Below are positions 12,201-24,200 of a stretch of DNA of 64,000 nt, piece after piece. The notes under the pieces were generated by a model, which was not told where the DNA came from, searched no databases, and saw only the letters and a list, made by a program, of their open reading frames with translations. Source of the stretch: Leuctra nigra (lineage: Eukaryota > Arthropoda > Insecta > Plecoptera > Leuctridae); the NCBI GenBank assembly GCA_934045905.1, contig OW203771.1:4278001-4342000 (forward strand). Direction: 5' to 3'. Each line of letters starts with the position of its first letter. The stretch's first letter is position 1. Position numbers and translations under genes: made by a program.

Positions 12201-15200
12201 CGGAGAAATCTCTTTTTCATTCTTGTGCCGATGGTGTTTCTTTCTTGTACCACCAAGCGATTCTATGCTAACTTCTGTATACGGAGCTATTTCAAGTTCT
12301 TTCTTTTGACGATGGTGTTTCTTTCTTGTACCACCAAGCGATTCTATGCTTACATCTGTATACGGAGCTATTTCAAGTTCTTTCTTTTGACGATGGTGTT
12401 TCTTTCTTGTACCACCAAGCGATTCTATGCTTACTTCCGTATACGGAGAAATCTCTTTTTCATTCTTGTGCCGATGGTGTTTCTTTCTTGTACCACCAAG
12501 CGATTCTATGCTAACTTCTGTATACGGAGCTATTTCAAGTTCTTTCTTTTGACGATGGTGTTTCTTTCTTGTACCACCAAGCGATTCTATGCTTACATCT
12601 GTATACGGAGCTATTTCAAGTTCTTTCTTTTGACGATGGTGTTTCTTTCTTGTACCACCAAGCGATTCTATGCTTACTTCCGTATACGGAGCTATATCTT
12701 TTTCTTTATTGTGCCGATAGTGTTTCTTTCTTGTACCACCAAGCGATTCTATGCTTACTTCTGTATACGGAGCTATTTCTTGTTCTTTCTTTTGACGATG
12801 GTGTTTCTTTCTTGTACCACCAAGCAATTCTATGCTTACTTCCGTATACGGAGCTATTTCTTTTTCTTTCTTGTGCCGATAGTGTTTCTTTCTTGTACCA
12901 CCAAGCGATTCTATGCTTACTTCGGTATACGGAGCTACTTCTTTGTCTTTCTTGTGCCGATGGTGTTTCTTTCTTGTACCACCAAGCGATTCTATGCTTA
13001 CTTCGGTATACGGAACTATTTCTTGTTCTCTCTTTTGCCGATGGTGTTTCTTCCTTGTACCACCAAGGGATTCAATACTTATTTCTTCATATGGAGCTAT
13101 CTCAGGGTCTCTCTTTTGTCGGCGTTGTTTCTTTCTTGTACCACCAAGTGATTCAATACTTATTTCATCATATGGAGCTATCTCTCGTTCCATCTTTTGT
13201 CGGTGGTGTTTCTTCCTTGTACCACCAAGGGATTCAATACTAACGTCAGTGTACAGAGTTATCTCTGGTTCTCTCTTTTGTCGGTGGTATTTCTTTCTTG
13301 TACCACCAAGTGATTCAATACTTATATCCTCATATGGAGCTATCTCTTGTTCCATCTTTTGTCGCTGGTGTTTCTTTCTTGTACCACCAAGGGATTCAAT
13401 ACTTACGTCAGTGTACAGAGTTATCTCTGGTTCTCTCTTTTGTCGGTGATGTTTCTTCCTTGTACCACCAAGGGATTCAATACTTACGTCAGTATACAGA
13501 GTTATCTCTGGTTCTCTCTTTTGTCGGTGATGTTTCTTCCTTGTACCACCAAGGGATTCAATACTTATTTCCTCATATGGAGCTATCTCTGGTTCTCTCT
13601 TTTGTCGGTGATGTTTCTTTCTGGTACCACCAAGGGATTCAATACTTACTTCTTCATAAGGAGCTATCTCTCGTTCCATCTTTTGTCGGTGGTGTTTCTT
13701 TCTTGTACCACCAAGGGATTCAATACTTATTTCCTCATAGGGAGCTATTTCTCGTTCCATCTTTTGTCGGTGGTGTTTCTTTCTTGTACCACCAAGGGAT
13801 TCAATACTTATTTCCTTATATGGAGCTATCTCTCGTTCCATCTTTTGTCTGTGGTGTTTCTTTCTTGTACCACCAAGGGATTCAATACTTATTTCTTCAT
13901 AAGGAGCTATCTCTTGTTCCATCTTTTGTCGGTGGTGTTTCTTTCTGGTATCACCAAGTGATTCAGTACTTATTATCTCATATGGAGCAATCTCCTGTTC
14001 TTTCATTTCCTTGTGGCATTTGTTTCTTGTGTGTCCAAGGGAATCGATGCTCAACACTTCATAAGGAGACGTCTGTTCCTGCTCCTTACGTCTCTGGTAC
14101 TTATGTCTTGTATCACCAAGAGATTCGATACTCATCACAGAATATGCAGCGCCATCTTCGTAGTTACATTCACTCCTATGTTGTCTTCTGGTCGTCCCAA
14201 GTGCATCTATTGTCATAGGCACACAGACTATGGAGTCGTTCTTTACATGTCTTCTCTTATATCTTTTCCTAGCCAGTCCAATGGAGTCTATTTTAAGTAG
14301 TCTGTGCGGCTCAACGTCTTGTGTTTGAGGGCCTTCACTTCTGGGCCTTCTGGTTGTTCCCACGACATCAATGGGCAAGGTTGAGTAGGGACTCAGCATA
14401 TTCTGCACAACTGTACCTCTGTTCCTTTTCGACACTCTTGCAGAGCCAAGGGAGTCGAAACTATTTGTGTAGAACGTTGAATTCTCCGACGAATCAAAAA
14501 TGATCCCTCTTTTGTTCCACGTATTCCCGGTTGTCCCGACAGGTTTGTCGGTGTACGACGAGACATCTTCGCGGCTCAACTCTCTGTTGCGAGGCCGGCC
14601 CATGTAATTGACGCTCCTCTCCGAGTTGGGGTCCCCGTCGTCGAACCAGGGCGAGTACCGCGAGCTCCTCGTCCTCCGCGTCGGCGCCGGCTCATCGAAG
14701 CTGCCTCGCTGGTAGATGACCTCCGCCTCAAGCACCTGTTGCTCGCCGGGACGGAACTCCCCGCGCTGTTGACGGCGTCCCCTCGCAGTCCGCGTGGCGC
14801 CGAGCGTCTCGACGCTGCGATGCGACTGCGGCGTCGCGCTCTGGTTCCTCTGCCTCCACTCGCACGACGGCTTCCTGGTGGTCCCCAGGGTCTGCTTGCT
14901 CCGGATACACTCAGAGGAATACACCATCGGAATGCTCTTGCATGGCCGCGCCGGTCTTCTCGTAATTCCTACGTCTTCCCGACTCGGAAGGTAGCACGGG
15001 GATTCCGCTCTGACGATTTTGGAACGCCCGACAGCTTTCCTAGTGATTCCTACGGACGTCGTGCTCACCGGACAACTACTGATAACGATCTCCTCAATCT
15101 TACCAGGTGTGACGGGCTTCCGCGTCACTCCCATTACCTGCCTGCTGCTGTGCGTCTTTTGGCAAATCATCTCGCTGCTTTGATAAGAGCAAGACGCCCT

Positions 15201-18200
15201 TCTGGTGGCGCCCAAGGAATGGTTGCTGAAAGATCCTCCCGAACAAACTGCCCTGAGCCTGTTGGGTGGGACCGCCCGCCTTGTGATTCCAATCGAAGAC
15301 TTGCTCGGTTGCAAACAAAACGACTGGACGCTCTCTCGGGAACCGACAGCCCTCCTGGTGACGCCTACTGTCTGCTTGCTAGAAGGCAGAGAACAATCTG
15401 CCCGACTTGGGCGGGATGTCGTCGGTTTTCTCGTGATACCCATGACCGATCTGCTTGGTTTCAAACAGAATGATTGGTCGCTGGTCCGAGGGTTTGCCCT
15501 TCTCCTGGTGACGCCTACGCTTTGCTTACTAGGTCGGGTACAAACTGGTTCGACCCTCCCCCTTGGACTGTTCGGTCTTCTAGTGACGCCTACAGTTTGT
15601 TTGCTGGGTCGGGTACAAACTGGTACCACGCTCCCCCGTGGACTATTAGGTCTTCTAGTGACGCCTACAGTTTGTTTGCTGGGTCGGGTACAAACTGGTT
15701 CGACGCTCCCCCTTGGACTGTTCGATCTTCTAGTGACGCCTACAGTTTGTTTGCTGGGTCGGGTACAGACTGGTTCGACGCTCCCCCTTGGACTGTTTGG
15801 TCTTCTAGTGACGCCTACAGTTTGTTTGCTGGGTCGGGTACAAACTGGTTCGACGCTCCCCCTTGGACTGTTCGGTCTTCTAGTGACGCCTACAGTTTGT
15901 TTGCTGGGCCGGGTACAAACTGGTACCACGCTCCCCCGTGGACTATTAGGTCTTCTAGTAACGCCTACAGTTTGTTTGCTGGGTCGGGTACAAACTGGTT
16001 CGACGCTCCCCCTTGGACTGTTCGGTCTTCTTGTGACGCCTATTGTTTGTTTGCTGGGTCGGGTACAAACTGGTACCACGCTCCCCCGTGGACTATTAGG
16101 TCTTCTAGTAACGCCTATTGTTTGTTTGCTGGGTCGGGTACAAACTGGTTCGACGCTCTCCCTTGGACTATTTGGTCTTCTAGTGACGCCTACAGTTTGT
16201 TTGCTGGGTCGGGTACAAACTGGTTCGACGCTCCCCCTTGGACTATTTGGTCTTCTAGTGACGCCTACGGTTTGTTTGCTGGGTCGGGTACAAACTGGTA
16301 CCACGCTCCCCCGTGGACTATTAGGTCTTCTAGTAACGCCTATTGTTTGTTTGCTGGGTCGGATACACACTGGTTCGACGCTCCCCCTTGGACTGTTCGG
16401 TCTTCTAGTGACGCCTACAGTTTGTTTGCTGGGTCGTGTGCATAACGGGCCCACCCTCTCGCGAGAACTTATCGGCCTTCTCGTGACGCCCACATCTTCC
16501 TTGCTGGTCCGGCAAGTATTCTGGACGCGGTCGTCACTCGGACACGGAGTGATCGGCCTCCTGATGACCTCGCCCGGCTGCGTGGTTCGTCCGTCGCGCG
16601 GACAGATCAGCTCGACATTCTGACAGAAACTGATCGACTTTCTCGTGGCGCTCGCCGTCCTCGTGTTGGCGCTCTCGCCAGGGCCGGCCGACTCGGACCG
16701 CTTGCCCGGCTGCCTGCTAGTTGAACACGCCGCCGCGTCAGTCCGACCGGGACTCATCTGGCTTCTCTGATTGGACGTGGGCTGCGCTCCACTGCTGGGC
16801 CCCCGAACCATCTCTCCGCTGAAACCAACAGAAGACTGGAGGTCAGCGTAAGGTCTCCCTTGGTTACTGCTACGCTGACATGTGCTGGACCCTCCCCTTT
16901 GTCTTTGTCTCTTCTCAAACCCAGTGGCTTGACTTTCAACGTTCACGGTCCAAACCTGTGGGGAACTTTTGCAGCGGATTCTTTTCCCATTTTCTTCTCC
17001 TTTAAGTCGAGTTGTTTTTGATACACTAATGTTGGTTCTTAGCTGAGGGCTCTTCAAGGGTTTCCTCACCCCAGATGACCTTCCTCTCATCGGCAACTGC
17101 CTGTTCTTGATGACGGCACTATCCAGTTTCCGATGACCATCATTGTAACTGGAGTCTTTCACAGACCTGGAGTCTCTGTTCGAATCCGGATCACTTCTGT
17201 CAAGACCTGAAGGGCTCTTTTCTTTCCCTCCGAGCGTGATCTTGCTTCTCACATTGCGCGCGCTACTTTGACTTCTGTCCGAATTTACATTTCCCTCTCG
17301 CGTGGAACCTGGACTCTTGGATATGGATCGAGATCTGCTGATGGTTGCATTACTCTTCGGCTTCCTCGTCGTATTCATGTTGACGCGTCTCTCTGCAAAT
17401 ACATTTTCAGGACTTGGATTTGGCACCGAATTATCACGTCTCTTAACAGGTACTTGAAGAGTGTTCTTTCCTGCTTCCAAAGTCACTTCACAGTTCATTC
17501 GTGGTGGACTGTTGAATGAAGGCTCGCTAGTTTTCGACTTGATTGCTTGTTCGTGAGCAATGTTTTGCTTCCTTCTTGAACTCAAGGGCCGACTTTTGAC
17601 TGCGACAAAACCTGTTTCTTTAGCGGTAATTTTCTTTGACTCTTCCCTTCCGTTTGCATTCTGAAATAACCTTGTGATTTTCTTAGTTAAACCGCGGGTG
17701 TTGTTATCTTTGGAACTCTTGTCTTGGGTTTTACTTCTAACGCATCGTTCATTTTCATTCCGCATTTCCAAATCGTCATCGGACGGATGTTTCGCACGAT
17801 ATTCGTCGTCTAATTTGAAACTTACTCGCGATATTTTCTTCGGTTTTGTCTCGTAGTCTGACTTGGTGTTAATCTTCAGTGTCGCCTTCGACGGGCAATT
17901 TGTCGTCGCCGGCGTGGCAACGGTGGAGACCTGCTCTTCAGGCGAAAGTGCAAGCGCTGTTGCCGCATTGCCACGTTTGTGCTCTACGTCATCTCTCATC
18001 GGATTGCCGTCAACGTTAAGATGTGCCAAAACTTTCTTATCCCAATTGTTATGCAAATTCTTTCCTGCTTGATGCTTGCTGCTACCTTCTTTAATTTCTT
18101 CTTCTGTAACAACTACATTCTGAGCAGTTGCAGGGCCGCCAACATATGAGAGATATCCGATTGTTAAATTTTGTTTATGGGGCGCTTTAACAACGACCGA

Positions 18201-21200
18201 ATTACCTAAATGAATGCCTTCCGGTATAGTTTGGTTGATGTCAATAAGTTTTGTACTTGACTCCTCGCCAATCATTCTACAGATTGTTTTCTCTGCATTT
18301 CCTTCACAAGTACGGGACAAGTCGTCATCACTTTCAGACGCAACTTTAAATATGTCTTTACATTCGCCGGCTACTCTCGGTCTGACCATAACCTCTCTAA
18401 CTTCAGTCGGCAACTCCTTCGTGATTTTCATTACATTCATTTCCGTGTTATCACTTGTCTTGTCATGAAATTTTTTAATATTTGAATTTGAGGCGGAAAA
18501 TACTGTCTTATCCTCCCCATCTCTCAATTTCATCGTTAAATTATTGTCATTTACTGAATGTCCATCATCACAGATGACTATTTGCAAGACGTCATTTGTT
18601 GGAGATAAACGTGGAATAACACAACTTTCGATTGCTTTGTTCAGGGCAGTAACAGCAGTTGCATGAGTCACGCTGCAGCCACTCAAAGCTCTTGTTAACA
18701 TGCCCGGTGCTCTGGTATCGTTAAGAATCGTGTCTACTTGCGGGGTATCAGATCCCAGTAGCCGATCACCGATTGACGCATTAGATTCTCTCTTTCTGGT
18801 TTCTTGGAGGCCCTCGAAGTTACGGCTCACTTCATTTGGACGAAGTACTTTGTCTTGTGGAACTCCGCGGGATTGCTCCTCGTAATCGTCATGACTTGCG
18901 GACCGCGCTTGCGCGTCTTCATCCTGGGGCAAACTCGCTACAGATTCTTCGCAACTTTCCAGAGCACTCGCTCTTCTCAAGGTCACTCTCCGGTCGACCA
19001 GCACATTCTGGCTACATTCGATTTTATTCCGAATTTGTTTGTCCCGATTCAAGGCTTTATATTTATTAACAATCTCAAAAAGTGTCACCCCGGGAGACCG
19101 ATGGAGATTTCGGAATCCAACTGTCGACTCCTTGAACAAAGTGCTCGAATTCTTCCGAATCGTTGGCTTCCGTTTCAACTCGTGCTTCTTGTTATTCGTG
19201 CTCCTCATAAATCCCTGCCTTTCACAACTAGCTTTGTGTTGCTCGTGCTTGTATTGTCTATGCTTGTGTACGCCGTGCTTGTATTGACCGTGCTTGAATT
19301 GGCCATGCTTGTATTGACTATGCCTTCTGCTCGTGGCACGACTTTTAAGTGAAACAGCTACTTCGTCTGGTTTATCCGCCACCCCAAACCAATGCTCTTC
19401 AATCAGACCAACTCCAAGGTCCTCTTCGCTGTTCTTCGCCGATGATCCTCCCCTCATCCTCTGAGCATCCTCACGTTGAACGATCCATTCAATACGCCGT
19501 GTTGTAAGTTTTTTCCTCTTCTTTTTCCCCCGGCCGCTGGGAAAATCCTTATGTTTATTCCTTGTTTTCTTATCGCTAACAATCGAAGTATCTACAAGTT
19601 TGTAATCTGTTTTAACCTGAGACTTTCTTCTCCTCCTCCCTGTGTTTTTATCTGTGTTATCTCTAGATTTAGTCCAGGTCTCACCGACATTCATACTTCC
19701 CATTTCCCGCTCATAGAATGCATCTTGTTGTTCTCCGTGAGTTTTCTTTCTTTTGTGCTTCGTCTCGGCTCGATGGGTTTTAGAATCTCGCTTTTTCTCC
19801 GGATTCTCGCACATTGCGTCCTCTTCATCGACAGTTTCGTAAATCACGTTCGTCTTTTCACTTCTCCTCGCCATTTTCTCACTTCTCCTTTTCGCTCTCC
19901 TTGCTCTTCTGATTGCTTTCTCCTCGGATGTATCCGTCTGCCAAAGCACTTCGAGCAGTTTAACCTCCTTGTCTCCACCATTCGCATTCTCAATGCATCC
20001 TGACGTGTTACATTCATTTATGTCCACAGTTTCTTCAACATTATCATTCTTGTTTGTCTCAATCCCTTGTGACGGCTCACATTCACCAATCTTCTTAGCA
20101 TTATCTAGCTTTCCACTGACCTTGTTTTTCCTCTTTGTCTTACTGCAGTAGCCTGTCACATCCACGTCTACTTCCCCAATCCTCGGAACAATTGGTATCT
20201 TATTGTTTTTCCGAACTAGATTCTTCATCATTCCTTTATTATGCTTTTCCGTTTTCCCTTTATCGATTGTAGCAGCATCTTGTTGAATATCCTTTCTCTC
20301 TTCCTGTACTTGCACCGTCTCTACATCCGCATTCTGTTCTATCAACTGAATGACCTCCGCTTTCATGGGATTCTCCACTTGCTTTCCTTGCTTTTTTACA
20401 CCATTCTTCTTAGCTCTCACGATGTTCTCCTTGTTTCCGTTCAGATGTTTCTTTCTGGGCTTCATTCTCTTTGGTCCTTTAGCGTCAACATTGGCAGCCA
20501 TCACTTCCACAATCTGCGTACCGTCGCTAATCTTCTCTGTCTTCCTCGTCATTCTCTTCCTCTTACTCCTGTTTCCAAGTCCCGCTACGTCATCCGGAGA
20601 ACATTCCTGACGACGACAAACCTTGCCTGTATCATCGTCCCCTTCGACCAGCTTCCCGGACGCGTCTCCACATTCCTCGCGCTTCCGCTCGTGGCTGGAC
20701 GTGATTGGCTCTCGACGCTCGCCATCACCTTGCGCCGTGTCCTCCGTCTGGACACTCTCCAAGACGCCATCTTGCTGGCAGCCGAGCTCGGTGATGTGAC
20801 CTGCACTATGTTCGTTGTCCCGGTGTCTCCGCCCCCTGTGGTGTTGCTTGTCCTCCCTGCGCCTGTGGCGATGTTCCCGAGGGCACGACTCCGAAGGTTC
20901 CTCCTCTCCAGACGCAGACAGCACCGAGTCGTCGCAGCAAGGTGACGTCATCATCGGGATGGAACGCACCACCACCTGACACTTGGCAGTCTGAGTTGCG
21001 TACTCTTCGCGGGAAATGATTTCGTACGGAGATAACTGCTTGTGCATCGTCACGGGACGACGACATACTCCAGAACTTATCTCTTTCTTGTATTTACCAG
21101 TTGGGAACGCTATTTCACTTTCTACTTGTTTACGAACTGTATTATGGTTCACTACCGTATCTGCGCTGTTTGTCATTTTCCTCTCTTTCCTTGTCGATTT

Positions 21201-24200
21201 ACTTTTGCATTCCTTCTTGTTACCTTTTCTCTGCCAAGCACGTCTAAAGTAATCGCGGAATGAGTGCTTTGATCTGACATCTTTCTTGGTACGACAATTA
21301 TTTGTTCTAGGTTCCGAGGGCTCTTTGCAAAGCTCCTGATCATTAACATTACTCTCCTCCAATCCACCCGCGACTGATAAATGTTTATTTCGCTCCTTTG
21401 ATTCGGTGTACTTACAATCCTGGAGGGAAACGTCAAATAACTGCTTGACAGTAGCGATAGCCGGACATTTAACTAATGCGCTCTCTCCTCCATTTTTAAT
21501 GACATTATTGTTATACGGTTCACGATCGTCTCGGTTTCGGTTAGAACTCAAAACTGGACTGTTTACAAATTCACCTCGTCTTGATTTGTAATCTACATTC
21601 GTCAGTTCGTGTTCTTCATCACACGGGAGAATGCTGGATGTTTCTAATGTCATTGGTTCGATAACACCACATTGCCTGACATCAATTTCGTTCCGATGCC
21701 CGATTTTTTGAATTATCTGGGACTTCACACCTTCACGGCATTCTCCTTTCGATTTCCTTGTGGCCCTCGTTGATGCTTTAACTTTACGAGAATTGTCGTT
21801 GCATGGAAAATAGCTGGACACCGAAACTCGTTCTACGACTTCACAACCTCTGAATTCAATTTCGTCTGACGGATTTTTATTCTTAGAAGCTCCACGTGCC
21901 TCTACACTTTTACGAGTATCTCTCTTATTGTCCCTCCGTTTCGCAGTTTGTTCTTCAAATTGCTTGCTGTTGGTAGGACAAGTCATTGATGCTCTCATTT
22001 CAGTTGCATTTGTGACACATCCAGCGCCAGGAGTAATTTGTTTGGATCGTTTTTCTCTCTCACACGCGCCAGTAAACCGGGCTTGACGCCGAGTTCCCGT
22101 CCTCTCACTTCTTTCAGTCTTTTCCGATTTGTCTACTTCACTCATTTCGATATTATGTAATGAGATATTTAACGCAGTTACAGTGACTGGCTTTAAGATG
22201 TCACAGTTTTTCTGTTTAACTTCTGTCGAAATATTTTCAATCTTTGGAGCTCGGGAAGAAGACAAACATTGGTTTTGCTTTCTTACTTTTTGGTGTATCG
22301 CAATTTCTTCCTCCGTGTCAACATTGCAAGAATATACAATGGAATTTGATGTCAAATTTGTGTCTGAATCACGAACCTTCTGCTCAAATCTTCTTGTTTC
22401 TCCATGAACGGGTGCGCATTGCGTTCGAAGTCCAGATGCATTTGTCCTTTTCCCTTCTCCCTTCACAGAGTTGGCTTCATCTTCGTCTTTATAACACGAA
22501 CATGCACTAGGACTGGGCGATACGCTTGCCGTAGAAACATCCGGGGATTTCTTTGTAACTCCTCCAAATTTGACACTTTGCTTCTGGAATTCATTCGAAT
22601 CAATCCCTGTATTTTGCAAATAACATTCTTCTTCTGCATCGTCACTACAGGAACAGACACTGGCGCTCTGCCTGGTTACCAAACCTGTGACACCTTTTCC
22701 AATTGGTACAATTTCGATCGTTTTTTTATTGATCTGAGGAGCTCCTGGATTTTGAGAACTTGGAATATATTTTCCTTTCGGATAATTATCAAATTGTTTC
22801 GAAATGTTTTCTTCATCGTTACATGAACACACGCTAGTGGTCTGTGGATTTCCTTGGCCTACATTTCCTAACGAGTCTAGACTTGTAATACCTTCGGGAT
22901 ATTCCAGACTCTGGCTGTTCCTTACCTTCGGGTTCTTTTGCGACTGCTTCGAAGTGCCATCTTCAAATTCCTCTCCGGCACATGAACATTTGCCTGATGT
23001 TTGGAACGGTGTGGATTCCACATCGCTACATCCTCTATAATTGAACTCAAATGCACGTTTATTCATATCAAAAGCATTGCGCGGTCTGATGTTTGGTTTT
23101 TGTCCATCCTGCGCCTCTTTCTCCGCTTCAGCCATAGAAATGGCTTCAAGCGACGACCCGCAAGGCGTGTCCAATCTCAGAACTGGCATCGGTTCTATTA
23201 CTTTGCAGTATTTTAACTTAGTCGCAGTCATGTTTTTCTCCTCCCTAGTTGTTACACATTGTCTTCGGTTGCATTTCACCTCAGATTCCAATTGATTGAC
23301 GCTCTCCGACCGCCAAGGCCACGACATATTGTTGAAATTGGAATCAAAGTCTTGAATGAGATCAGACTGCGATGAATCGGAATTCTTCTCGTTCCTCAAC
23401 GTCCTCGTGCAATCCACATGACTGTCGTCTGTGGTCTCATCGAGACTCCTGTCCGACCTCCACAGACTCCTCAACGACTCGGTCCGTGTGACGTCAGAGT
23501 ACATCCTCCGCGTTCTGCACGAGTCTTCTTCCCGAATGACTTCGTCTGTTTCCGGAAACACTCGCAACCTGTCGCGATATGACGTCACCAGACGGCGTTG
23601 ATCGCTGGTCAGAGTCTCGCCGGAACTGCTGAGCATCTTCCTGCGATTCACTTCGTCAGTCCACGGGCAAGCCATGACGTCACTGTTATCGGACACCAGT
23701 TTCACATTCTTGTCTGGTTCAGAGGTGAGGACGACACTGACGTCTGCCGAATCCTCAGAGAGACAGCTTTCCTTCACTGACACGTCACTGATTAGCGATT
23801 CATGAGAAGAACTGTTTCTTTCTAAACATCGCGACCAAGTTCTAGTGCCTGTGCACTGAGCCACTTCCGTGTCGAGGTGCGAACTCGTGTCGTCCTGCAT
23901 GCGACTCACTCGAGTCTGCTCAGTGCCACGTCGAGACGCTCTACCCTCGGCGTCGGCGTCGGCTTCCAAGCGCCGACGCAGCGTCGAGTACATCCACCCA
24001 GTGCTGGAGGCGTTCTCAGACGTAGACGTCGGTTTGCGGTACAGGGTTTGATATCGAGGGATCGACGAGTCAGAACGTTCCTCGTCCGAACAATGCAGTT
24101 TAGATGGCAGTGTACTTGTGTTGGAAGGGATTTCGTTAGTTGGTTTACGGAACATGGTCTGATATCGAGTGACTGACGTGTCAGAACACTCTTCGTCTGA

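Noticed and set aside
12225..16623. Long plus-strand open frames (up to about 470 codons) opposite the giant gene
   Set aside because: They are shadows of the 75-bp and 81-bp repeats: with periods divisible by three, any frame lacking a stop in one unit stays open throughout. Their translations are strings of simple repeats without known features.
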